A stretch of DNA of 64,000 nt from Gemmiger gallinarum (lineage in GTDB: Bacteria; Bacillota; Clostridia; Oscillospirales; Ruminococcaceae): positions 496,001 through 560,000 of the forward strand of contig NZ_JADCKC010000002.1 of assembly GCF_014982805.1 (NCBI RefSeq). The letters run 5' to 3'. Shown piece by piece: positions 1 to 7,114 of this stretch. The notes under the pieces were generated by a model. It ran no database searches, was not told the DNA's origin, and was given only the letters and a program-made list of their open reading frames with translations. Each line of letters begins with the position of its first letter. The stretch's first letter is position 1. Both the position numbers and the translations under genes were made by a program.

Positions 1-183
1 TATTTATTATCGGAATTTTCACCTGAAAATGTAGATAGCTGTATGGTTCAGTCTTTGACACGGGCGGATTTGGAATTGCTGTGCATTGTTTTGAAAATTC
101 GGATTGGAAGGGCCATTCGGAAGGGGTCCGACCGTAAAGAAATGCAAGAACGGCTAGCCTCGTGGGAAAGAAGGAAAACATGA
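1..183 (+). CDS. C-terminal end of an unknown protein (partial at window edge)
   Basis: A frame open from the first base reads 60 codons to a TGA at 181-183. The visible part is charged and helical-looking, with many Arg, Lys and Glu residues and the ending ASWERRKT. The stop overlaps the next gene's ATG as ATGA, so this is probably the preceding member of the same + strand operon. The start lies outside the window and I do not recognise the family. Confidence 0.6.
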   Translation, partial: YLLSEFSPENVDSCMVQSLTRADLELLCIVLKIRIGRAIRKGSDRKEMQERLASWERRKT

Positions 184-1316
184 ACAGAATCATTTTGTTT
201 TCTGACAACATCAGTTCGCGTTTCGGCGGGATGGAAGCACATCAGGAGGCATTTATAGGATATTACCAGAAGGAATGTTTCTGTCTGGTTGTAAAGCACG
301 GTGCTTTTGACGTGATGACAGGGCAAAAATGTGTTGCCTCCTATATTACGTTAACCGAAGTCTGTGCATTCTTGGAGTCTGTAACAACACCGGAAACGAT
401 CTTTTTCTTTAATAATCTGAGCTGGGTGAGGGAAATCCCGGTGCTAAGGATGCGATTTCCATATGTCCCCATTGTGATCCGAAGCGGCGGAAATGATGTC
501 TTTAAGGCATTGGCAAAGGAACCGGACATGACACTTTCTCAAAAGGTGACGTGTGTCGTGCAGATTGTAAACCAATGCGTGGATGTTCTCATTGCAAACA
601 GTGACTATTCACTCAAACGCAACAGAGCAATCGGAATACATGAAGAAAAGATGGTGAAAGTGCGAGGGGGCGTGGACACGCTCCAGACAGAAAGAAATAT
701 TCTGAATCGGGAGAAAAATCGCGCTGAATTTGATCAAAAATACCACACAAACGGCAAGTTCCTTCTTGTCATAGCCAGCCGCTTTGCGCCGTTTAAGGGG
801 ATTGTAGAATATCTGCATGAACTTCGCAAAGCTCCTTTCCTGGATCTGTGCCATTTACTTTTACTCGGTGATGGTAAAGAGAAGCAAAGAATCCTGTCCG
901 CCCTGGAACAAGACTTTCCTTTAGACTTCTGGACTTACCTTGGGGCAGTATCTCATTCGGACGCGGTGCGCAGTATTTCCATCGGGGATGTTTTTGTTAA
1001 TTCCAGTCTGGAATGGGAAGAGAACATCGACGGCGGTACATTTATTCATACAGAAACAATGGGCCGCAGTATGATGGAAGCGATTACACAGGGGATTCCC
1101 CTGATTGCGCACAACGCCGGCGGGACAAGAGAGCTATTCTGTGAAAATGATCATATTGGATACTGTTTGGACTCCCCCGATATGGCAAACGAATGTCTGT
1201 ATAAAATTTTAAGTCAGGGCTATCAAGTAAAGGCCCGCTCAGATTATTCCTGGGAAAAAGTCTTTTCTTACTATAACCGCCTTTTTGAACTTCTGCTTGC
1301 AGAAAAGCACGGTTGA
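180..1316 (+). CDS. Glycosyltransferase family 4 (GT-B fold)
   Basis: This 378-residue protein looks like a retaining GT4 glycosyltransferase, transferring a sugar from a nucleotide donor in the cytoplasm. The N-terminal half has the SRFGGMEAHQ segment typical of the acceptor domain. The C-terminal half has LLVIASRFAPFKG, then LLLLGDGKEK, then the donor-site stretch EAITQGIPLIAHNAGGTREL, which contains the family's E-x7-E pattern. I chose the ATG at 180 over the in-frame GTG at 162 because GAAAGAAGG lies just upstream of it and it overlaps the previous stop as ATGA. The gene begins an AT-rich cassette of closely packed genes. The acceptor is unknown: the context does not look like a capsule or teichoic acid locus. 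Confidence 0.85.
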   Translation: MNRIILFSDNISSRFGGMEAHQEAFIGYYQKECFCLVVKHGAFDVMTGQKCVASYITLTEVCAFLESVTTPETIFFFNNLSWVREIPVLRMRFPYVPIVIRSGGNDVFKALAKEPDMTLSQKVTCVVQIVNQCVDVLIANSDYSLKRNRAIGIHEEKMVKVRGGVDTLQTERNILNREKNRAEFDQKYHTNGKFLLVIASRFAPFKGIVEYLHELRKAPFLDLCHLLLLGDGKEKQRILSALEQDFPLDFWTYLGAVSHSDAVRSISIGDVFVNSSLEWEENIDGGTFIHTETMGRSMMEAITQGIPLIAHNAGGTRELFCENDHIGYCLDSPDMANECLYKILSQGYQVKARSDYSWEKVFSYYNRLFELLLAEKHG

Positions 1317-1347
1317 CAGAGACCGCACGAGATAAGGAACAAATACA

Positions 1348-2139
1348 ATGAATTTGAATGGGAAGTTTTACTCTGGGAAAGATGAAAAATACGGTGTCAC
1401 ATGGCATGGAAAAGACTATATTTTGAAACCTGCACGCAATGAGCAGAAAGAAATTAAGATATATGCGGAGTATGTAGCCTCCATCGTATACCGGCAACTC
1501 GGGTGGCCTGTGCAAAATGTTGTCATTACGAGATGGCAAGGAATCCCGTCCATTTTAGTGGAAGATTTTTTGGAGAAAAGTGACTATTTTCTGCCTTTCG
1601 GCAGCATGATCGAGGAGAACTACGATGCCGATCATGCGGATGTGTCCTATTCCTATGAAAACATTGTCAAAATCCTTTTTGCGTATCCAGGAATTGCGCA
1701 ACCATGCGAAGCGCTGAAATGGTTCTGGAAACTCTACCTCGTCGATTATCTCATAAGCGCGGGTGGACGAAACGCATCCAACTGGGGGTTTATCGGGCAC
1801 CGGGGACAGCTTTTCCCGGCACCGGCATTTGACAATTCCTCGAGCTTTTATTACAAATTGTATTCCGGAATGCCGTTTACTGGCGTTGGTGATCCACCTG
1901 TCCCGCGAATGTCGTTCCGTGGCGAGAAAAAGCCGCGGATTGCCATTATTTCGTCGTGCCAGTTTCCCCTGTGCAATCTGGCCACCCAATATGTAATAGA
2001 CCAGTTCTCTTTGCAGCAGATAGCAGAAGAATTACGTTCTTCTGCAGTCCCCAAACAAATAGCGGAAAACTGGTTCTTGAAAATTTTATGTGACAATTTC
2101 ACGCAGCTAAAGCAGAGGTGGCACAGTGAGAACAGATAA
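1348..2139 (+). CDS. HipA/CtkA-like kinase-fold protein lacking the catalytic Asp
   Basis: The 263-residue protein resembles HipA/CtkA-type protein kinases. It has a nucleotide-lobe YILKP segment (K27), a helical region (WFWKLYLVDYLI) and the paired motifs of the active site. The catalytic-loop motif normally reads D-x4-N; here it is GGRNASNWG, so the Asp position (G140) is Gly while N145 is kept. The later metal-binding Asp is kept in FDNSSS (D162). A pseudokinase, or a kinase with a moved catalytic residue, is therefore likely. It starts at ATG 1348 behind AAGGAAC, 31 bases after the glycosyltransferase. The next gene starts inside its last codons. No HipB-like repressor is adjacent. Confidence 0.6.
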   Translation: MNLNGKFYSGKDEKYGVTWHGKDYILKPARNEQKEIKIYAEYVASIVYRQLGWPVQNVVITRWQGIPSILVEDFLEKSDYFLPFGSMIEENYDADHADVSYSYENIVKILFAYPGIAQPCEALKWFWKLYLVDYLISAGGRNASNWGFIGHRGQLFPAPAFDNSSSFYYKLYSGMPFTGVGDPPVPRMSFRGEKKPRIAIISSCQFPLCNLATQYVIDQFSLQQIAEELRSSAVPKQIAENWFLKILCDNFTQLKQRWHSENR

Positions 2140-2503
2140 GACTATAGCACATATCTATTTTCCATACGGGTGCCAGGCTCCGGCTAAGATATGCCGTATA
2201 GAGTATTATGAGGATAGTTCGCAAAATTTTTTCTATGTTTTCACCCCTGACTATGACGTGATCGACCGGTTGCCGCCAGGCGTTTTTCATGGAATCCAAG
2301 GGCTCAATTTGCGTCTGCGGAAAAGGAAATACATCCGCAAAAATGTTTTGCCGACTTTTATTACAGAGCGCGCTCCCATCCATACAAGAGAAAATTTGCA
2401 ATGTCTGATGGCCGGAATGAATATGGAAAAGTATATTCCGTTACAATGGCTGAAGCAGACAACTTCTCAATATTTTGGAGATGAAATGTTTGTTGCGGAG
2501 TGA
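2126..2503 (+). CDS. Small protein, possibly a HipS/HipA-N-like partner
   Basis: This 125-residue protein starts at a GTG (2126) behind AGAGGTGG and overlaps the kinase-like gene by 14 bases, so the two are probably translationally coupled. It has no signal peptide or membrane segment. The order of motifs (NFFYVFTPDY, LPPGVF, VLPTFITERAP, then a helical LMAGMNMEKYIPLQWL) recalls the N-terminal subdomain of HipA, which in HipBST systems is a separate small protein (HipS). The assignment is my inference from pattern, not an alignment. If right, the locus is a split HipA with the small subunit encoded after the kinase. It might equally be an unrelated orphan. Confidence 0.5.
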   Translation: MRTDKTIAHIYFPYGCQAPAKICRIEYYEDSSQNFFYVFTPDYDVIDRLPPGVFHGIQGLNLRLRKRKYIRKNVLPTFITERAPIHTRENLQCLMAGMNMEKYIPLQWLKQTTSQYFGDEMFVAE

Positions 2504-2513
2504 GGTGAATCCT

Positions 2514-3620
2514 GTGGAAATTTTTGACAGAGTAAGGAACCAGGAAGTGTTGTTACAGCTTTCGGGCGGCAAGGACAGTATAGCGGCATTGCTGATGCTT
2601 ATTGAGCATGAAGTGCCTTGTCGGGCAATTCATTTTACCCATAGATGGAGTTATGGTATTCCGACACAGGAGGCCATCGCCAAGTGCAGTCAATTCGGGG
2701 TGCAACTTACCGTTGTTGATATTACGCGGGAACTTTCGGACCTGTTATTGAATAACTTTTCCGGAAGACCATGCCGCTTCTGCAAGGGAATCATGGATCA
2801 AAAGACCGTCGAATACGCAGTGGAAAAGGGAATTACCTATATTTGCACGGGAGATTCCAAAGAGGACAAAATGCTATTCAATCGTTTGGAAAGGAACGGA
2901 AAAGGCGGCACACCATATTTCAATAGATATTTCAATCAGGCGGTGGAACTGCCCGCGCACTTTCAGATTTTCCGTCCGCTTGCAAAGATGAACAATGATG
3001 AAATTCAACAATACCTTGCGGGCAAAGGCATATCAGTACGCCGGGTCGGCGATACCGGAGACAAATATTTTGAATATTCCAGAGAAGGCTGCCCCTTGCA
3101 GTTCAAGGATTATGGAGCTGAATATACGATCCCGTTGATGGACCAATTAAAGGATCTGAATGAAAAAGCCTCCCAATTTGCCGTGTCGCATAAAATCCGC
3201 GCCTCAGTGCACCTGCCAAGCGGTTTTGTACTGACCATCCCCCGCGGATATGAGAAAAAGTGCCGTGAATATATACAGCTGAACGTTCCTCCAGAGAAGC
3301 CATTATACCGCTGCTATACATATATTATTGATGTTGTGGTTTCCCAACTCTTACTGGAGAAAACGACCATCATACAAACGATATTGGCACGAATCCTGGA
3401 ACGGCTGGAATGCAGCTATACGGAGGTCGCCCCACTGCACTTGTCTTTTGAGGGCGGTGCAATAGATGCTGAAATATGGGAAAAAGAGCGCCAGCTGCAT
3501 ATTCATTTGTTTTCCCAAAAACGATTCTCCACCGGAAAATTGCATGAACTTATCATTGAATTGTTCCATACGGATCATTTTGATTTGCAGGAGATATGTT
3601 CCAATGAGCATGGAAACTGA
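2514..3620 (+). CDS. PP-loop (N-type ATP pyrophosphatase) family protein
   Basis: The N-terminal LQLSGGKDSIAALLML is a textbook PP-loop, the AMP-forming ATP site of the ExsB, LarE, ThiI, TilS and TtcA families. It is followed by CRFCKG, a Cys pair placed as in sulfur-transfer or sacrificial-sulfur members, then ICTGDSKEDKM, and a third Cys in REGCPLQF. These suggest adenylation of a substrate followed by sulfur or amine transfer. The C-terminal 150 residues form an extra domain I do not recognise. I chose GTG 2514 (368 residues) because GAGGTGA precedes it; TTG 2475 would overlap the previous gene by 29 bases and has no ribosome site. The next gene overlaps the 3' end by 17 bases. Confidence 0.75.
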   Translation: MEIFDRVRNQEVLLQLSGGKDSIAALLMLIEHEVPCRAIHFTHRWSYGIPTQEAIAKCSQFGVQLTVVDITRELSDLLLNNFSGRPCRFCKGIMDQKTVEYAVEKGITYICTGDSKEDKMLFNRLERNGKGGTPYFNRYFNQAVELPAHFQIFRPLAKMNNDEIQQYLAGKGISVRRVGDTGDKYFEYSREGCPLQFKDYGAEYTIPLMDQLKDLNEKASQFAVSHKIRASVHLPSGFVLTIPRGYEKKCREYIQLNVPPEKPLYRCYTYIIDVVVSQLLLEKTTIIQTILARILERLECSYTEVAPLHLSFEGGAIDAEIWEKERQLHIHLFSQKRFSTGKLHELIIELFHTDHFDLQEICSNEHGN

Positions 3621-4422
3621 GGCAGGAGTTTTCTGCCGGAATTATCACACACATACACAGTGGTGCAATCATGGAACAATTGATGCGGAGGAAACCATCT
3701 GCGAGGCAATTTCGCTTGGCATGCAGGAGCTCGGCTTCTCAGAGCATGCTCCGTTTCCCGATAATCGGTTCGGACGGATGGCATTCTCTGAATTAATAAA
3801 CTATATCGGCCAAGTACGGCTTTTGCAGAAGAAATACGCTCCTTATATCAAAATTTTTGCCGGATTGGAAATAGAGTATTTTGAAGATGACCTGCCGTAT
3901 TATCATCAACTATACCGCGATTATGGCGTAGACTACCTTATACTGGGACAACACTATTTCAAAGATCAGAATAGTGGATGCTATGTAAAAACAAAGCGTA
4001 TTGAAGATGAAAAAACAATTGCAAAATACTTTGATTCGTTGATTTATGCGGCCCAAAGCGGCCTGTTTCCCATGATCGCACATCCTGACTACTGCTTCGG
4101 ATGTGATTTGGTTTATACCCATATAACCGAACAGGCAATCTGTAAGTTTCTGAGTTCCATATCCTCTGTAAATACAGTCTTGGAGATAAACGCAAACGGG
4201 TTCAGAAAACCGACCTTCCTAAGCAAGATTGGAGAACGTCGTAAATATCCTGCCGATTTGTTTTGGAAATATGTAAAGGAGTATGGCCTATGGGGGATGA
4301 TTGGAAGCGACTGCCACCATCGTGGGCAACTGTATGATTTGGCTGTGCGGCAAGCGTTCTACTTTGCGGTGGAAAAAGGAATTATGCTCAAAGATAGTAT
4401 CCATATAGGAGCAAGGCACTGA
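3604..4422 (+). CDS. PHP-domain phosphoesterase (HisK-like)
   Basis: The 272-residue protein has the metal-ligand series of the PHP family in order: NYHTHTQWC (H-x-H), SEHAPFP, AGLEIEYF, MIAHPDY and GSDCHH. Members hydrolyse phosphomonoesters; the closest well-known type is histidinol phosphatase HisK, but there is no histidine operon here. ATG 3604 has AGGAG ten bases upstream and lies inside the end of the PP-loop gene, giving tight coupling. The likely role is removing a phosphate from a product of the cassette. It is the last gene before a long decayed stretch. Confidence 0.8.
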   Translation: MSMETEAGVFCRNYHTHTQWCNHGTIDAEETICEAISLGMQELGFSEHAPFPDNRFGRMAFSELINYIGQVRLLQKKYAPYIKIFAGLEIEYFEDDLPYYHQLYRDYGVDYLILGQHYFKDQNSGCYVKTKRIEDEKTIAKYFDSLIYAAQSGLFPMIAHPDYCFGCDLVYTHITEQAICKFLSSISSVNTVLEINANGFRKPTFLSKIGERRKYPADLFWKYVKEYGLWGMIGSDCHHRGQLYDLAVRQAFYFAVEKGIMLKDSIHIGARH

Positions 4423-4851
4423 TTATCCGGTCCCCGCCCTCGTAACCGCACATCGAAGGCGAGCAGAAACAAAAGACCTTTTATTGCCCTGTGCGGTGGC
4501 ATTCTACTCTCCCCTTTCGCTCTATTTGCCGAGAATGGAACCGCTGTGTCAGCGCTGAGTGTGAAAAGGCATTGCGGTGGCTAATCTAGGGAGAAAAGCT
4601 CCGAAAGCCGGAGATCCACAAGTTTTTGCATAACTACTTCCGGGATAGCGAGATCAAAATCAACGTCACCAACATCGACAAACTTATGACGCCGGTCTTC
4701 CGTTTTGGTAGCGTAGCCCGTAATAAAAAGGATTTTTCTGGCAGTTCTTCGGCATTGGCGTGAATACCATGGGCACGGAACAAACCGATGCTTAAGGCTT
4801 GGCATCTAAGCATTCATAAAAATTCACATCTTCTCCTACTTGGAGGATAGC
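4423..4851. other. Intergenic stretch with no intact gene
   Basis: No frame longer than about 75 codons with plausible start and composition was found. On the + strand, about 4617-4760, a run containing HNYFRDSEIKINV and MTPVFRFGSVARN looks protein-like but has no start and ends at a TGA. It may be a gene remnant. I did not see a convincing terminator for the cassette upstream. Confidence 0.35.
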
Positions 4852-5016
4852 ATGTTTTTGGTGATGGAATTATTGGTCTGTAGTTGGAGCGGGAAATGTT
4901 TCGAAATTCAACCGATAGAATTTGGTATGGCTGTGTTTTTCAGCAAGAGCATGGTGGCACCCATCAGAACAGTGAGTCGTTTTCTCAAAGTCATAGGACT
5001 GCAGTGTGCATATTGA
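4852..5016 (+). CDS. Possible small ORF (54 residues)
   Basis: ATG 4852 follows TGGAGG with eight bases of spacing, and the frame is open to TGA 5014-5016. The product begins MFLVMELLVCSW and later reads FGMAVFFSKSMV. It is mildly hydrophobic with no clear signal peptide or full membrane span. It is isolated in a decayed region, so it may be a remnant that happens to keep a ribosome site. I recognise no family. Confidence 0.3.
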   Translation: MFLVMELLVCSWSGKCFEIQPIEFGMAVFFSKSMVAPIRTVSRFLKVIGLQCAY

Positions 5017-5086
5017 AAAAGATCCAGTGTAGAGATCCCATCTTTAGGAAACAAGTCTGCCTGTAAAGGCAGGTAAGTCGCTTCTT

Positions 5087-5457
5087 AATTATTGGCGGAG
5101 AGATAAGGAAACAAGAACACATGCTGTCAATTTTTTTGGCGGTAAGCAGCAAGTATATACAAACGACCAGGTAAATGTGTACACGCTCAATTTCGGAGGT
5201 GAAACTTTACGGTGGTCATTGAGAGGCATCAATCAAGATCTTTATAGACAAGAACCGTATAAGCGTTTCTGCATTTTCTAAAATTGTGAAATATCATAAG
5301 TTCTTTCGGGAAAAGGGGCTGTAGTATTGATTTTACAGAGAAAACGAAAGGACCAGTTCCGCCAGAAGACATCATGAGCATCGAAAAAATCGAAAATTTT
5401 ATTTAGATGCAAGAAAGGTATCCGGAGTATCAAGAGTTTTATGACGAATTGAAGTAA
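5087..5457 (+). pseudogene. Decayed coding remnants
   Basis: Three adjoining + strand stretches look protein-coding but sit in different frames and are broken by stops. One runs 5087-5281 (64 codons, no start) and contains FFGGKQQVYTNDQVNVYTLN. A second, near 5247-5310, reads KNRISVSAFSKIVKYHKFF. A third, about 5319-5457, contains GPVPPEDIMSIEKIENF, then an in-frame TAG, then MQERYPEYQEFYDELK. This is what one or two mobile-element genes look like after frameshifts. The family was not identified. Confidence 0.35.
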
Positions 5458-5552
5458 ACGGTCCCCTTTTCTGACCACCATCTGACCACTCCTTCCTCCC
5501 AGCCGGTTCCGTATATCATTTTTACGTCCCAACATTCTTTTATAACCACCAC

Positions 5553-5599
5553 AACCAGCGCCGGAAGTTGTGCATACCACACAATTTCCGGCGCTGGTT
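5553..5599. repeat. 20-bp inverted repeat (strong hairpin)
   Basis: The arms AACCAGCGCCGGAAGTTGTG (5553-5572) and CACAATTTCCGGCGCTGGTT (5580-5599) pair over 20 bases with one G-T pair and a 7-base loop. No U-run follows, so it is not a typical terminator. It lies just before a tRNA-end-like sequence, near the edge of the AT-rich block. Confidence 0.7.
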
Positions 5600-5646
5600 C
5601 ATGCTATTTGCCTGTCCGTCACAGTTCTCCGACTCCAAAGGCCAAA

Positions 5647-5671
5647 GGTCCGAATCCCCCCGGCCGCACCA
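5647..5671 (+). other. tRNA 3'-end-like sequence, possible attachment-site remnant
   Basis: The bases read as a T-loop (TCCGAAT, 5649-5655), a 3' T-stem strand (CCCCC), a 3' acceptor strand (CGGCCGC), a discriminator A and CCA (5669-5671), directly followed by a terminator. The upstream sequence cannot form the other T-stem strand beyond two pairs, and no anticodon arm or 5' acceptor strand (expected GCGGCCG) is present, so this is not a whole tRNA. Such 3' fragments are left at one end of elements that integrate into tRNA genes. No integrase is visible in the window. Confidence 0.4.
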
Positions 5672-5713
5672 AGAGCGCGTTACAGTACACATATTGTAAC
5701 GTGCTCTTTTTTT
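5672..5713 (+). terminator. Rho-independent terminator
   Basis: AGAGCGCGTTACA (5672-5684) pairs with TGTAACGTGCTCT (5695-5707) around a 10-base loop, and a run of T ends it. It starts on the base after the CCA, as expected for the terminator of a tRNA gene. Confidence 0.85.
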
Positions 5714-5821
5714 GCTGTATAAATCTTTAATATGCTAAAAGTAAATATATGGATACTGTAATCAGTAAAGGCTGAGATCAACTGATAAAGTTTATAGTGG
5801 CAATAAGGTCTGTGCCGACAA

Positions 5822-6136
5822 ATGAGGCGATATAAAATTAGGAAAAGAATTTTTGCGTCAATAGTTATATCGACGGTTGCTCTTTTGGCTTTCTCCGCTT
5901 GTGCCAATAAAGTAGATACCCCAAACAGTGAAAGCGTATCTTCTTCAAGTGAATCTGACTTAAAAAGCCAAAATGGAGATAGCCAAGATGTTCCAGAAAG
6001 TGAAACCGCGCCATTGGAAACTATTGGCAACTATGATATGTTGCAAACGGTATATTGCATGATTAACAAGGATATGTCACATACGGATGTTATCGACCTG
6101 CTTGATAAAACGGGATGGTCTTGCCATCCGCCTTAA
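5822..6136 (+). pseudogene. 5' part of a lipoprotein gene, truncated at about 6115
   Basis: The product starts with a lipoprotein signal (basic RRYKIRKR, hydrophobic core, LLAFSAC lipobox with the Cys near residue 28). A Ser/Glu-rich linker follows, then MINKDMSHTDVIDLLDKTG, which looks like the first turn of a small BLIP/SmpA-like repeat domain. At about 6115 the sequence switches to GC-rich DNA that reads correctly only on the other strand, and this frame stops at 6136 after WSCHPP. Only about 98 native residues remain. Confidence 0.7.
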
Positions 6137-6353
6137 TCTGGCCGGAGGAGGCTTTCTCAAATCCGGCGATCAGGTTGATGATGGTGGTCTTGCCGCACTG
6201 GCCGGGGCCGAACAGGACCAGAAACTCATTTTCCTTTGCCTGCATGGAGAAGTGATCCACCACCTGGTGTTCCCCTTCCGGGGTGACAAAGGATTTGCAA
6301 ACATCCGTGCACTCGATGACGGGGCTCACCGTCCGCTTTTGTTCCATCGGCAT
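6112..6353 (-). pseudogene. NitT/TauT-type ABC ATPase, N-terminal fragment
   Basis: From ATG 6353 (GGCGGAGAG upstream) the protein reads as an SsuB/TauB-like ATPase: VIECTDVCKSF, EHQVVDHFSM, a Walker A region FGPGQCGKTTIINL, and AGFEKASSGQIKADGK. It is then lost at about 6112-6117, where the truncated lipoprotein gene begins in the opposite sense. The Q-loop, signature motif and Walker B are all missing, so it cannot hydrolyse ATP. The Walker A is also unusual, with PGQCGK where PSGCGK is normal. The gene overlaps the end of the permease gene upstream. Confidence 0.8.
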
Positions 6354-7114
6354 AACACACTCTCCGCCTTTCTCATTATGATCGACAGGATAAAGCCCAC
6401 CACACCGATCATCAGGATGCCGGACAAAATCTGGATCATGTCGTTGTTGTTCATACCAGCCACGATCATCCATCCCAGGCCCTCGGAAGAGCGCACCATC
6501 TCGGCGGCCAGAACCGTAGCCCAGCTGCTGGACAGCGCCACCTGCAGACCGGCGAAAATGGCCGGTACTGAGGCAGGCAGGACGATGGTGGTGAAGATCT
6601 GCCGTTCATTTGCACCCAGCATCCGGGCCGCGTTGACCACCTCCGGGTCCACCGACTTGGCGCCGGCCATGGAGTTGAGAGTGGTGTTGGAGAAGGAGGC
6701 CAGGAAGATCAGAAAAATCTTGGCATCCTCACCCAGACCGAACCAGATGATGGAGATGGGAATCCACGCGATGGGCGGGATGGGACGGATGATGCGGAAC
6801 AAGGGATTAAAAATAGCTTCCGCGATCCGGTACCAGCCCATGAGCAGGCCCAGAATCACGCCCACAACGGAGCCGATCACAAAGCCGATCATGACGCGCA
6901 TCAGGCTGTAGCCTGCGTGGACCAGAATGCTGTGCCGGCCCACCTTGCCCACAATTCCTTCAAAAACAGCCTGGATTACCTCGATGGGTCCGGGGATCAG
7001 CAGGCCCAGAGAAGTGGCGGCCGTACCCCAGCCCCACAAGATGAGAAAAAGGCCGATGGAAATGCAGGCAGCGATCGCGCCCAACGCCTTTTCCGAAACG
7101 TTTTTTGCCTTCAT
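6326..7114 (-). CDS. NitT/TauT-family ABC permease (SsuC-like)
   Basis: This 262-residue membrane protein resembles SsuC/TauC permeases that import sulfonates, nitrate, bicarbonate or related small anions, or thiamine-precursor-like compounds. It has about six hydrophobic segments. The cytoplasmic coupling loop is clear (MLGANERQIFTTIVLPASVP), and RIIRPIPPIAWIPISIIW is a hallmark of the family. Its ATG overlaps the upstream permease stop as ATGA. The reading frame is intact, but its ATPase partner is truncated and both upstream genes contain stops, so the transporter is probably dead. Confidence 0.85.
   Translation of the reverse strand: MKAKNVSEKALGAIAACISIGLFLILWGWGTAATSLGLLIPGPIEVIQAVFEGIVGKVGRHSILVHAGYSLMRVMIGFVIGSVVGVILGLLMGWYRIAEAIFNPLFRIIRPIPPIAWIPISIIWFGLGEDAKIFLIFLASFSNTTLNSMAGAKSVDPEVVNAARMLGANERQIFTTIVLPASVPAIFAGLQVALSSSWATVLAAEMVRSSEGLGWMIVAGMNNNDMIQILSGILMIGVVGFILSIIMRKAESVLCRWNKSGR

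Noticed and set aside
4581-4805. Small - strand protein with a KILFITGYA segment as a response-regulator remnant
   Set aside because: Only one short motif matches. The rest has no receiver pattern, and the + strand reads at least as plausibly.
5057-5072. CTGCCT-GTAA-AGGCAG hairpin as terminator of the AT-rich cassette
   Set aside because: The stem is only six pairs, there is no U-run, and it lies more than 600 bases past the last gene.
5600-5671. A complete tRNA gene
   Set aside because: Only the 3' end fits. The T-stem 5' strand, anticodon arm and acceptor 5' strand do not pair.
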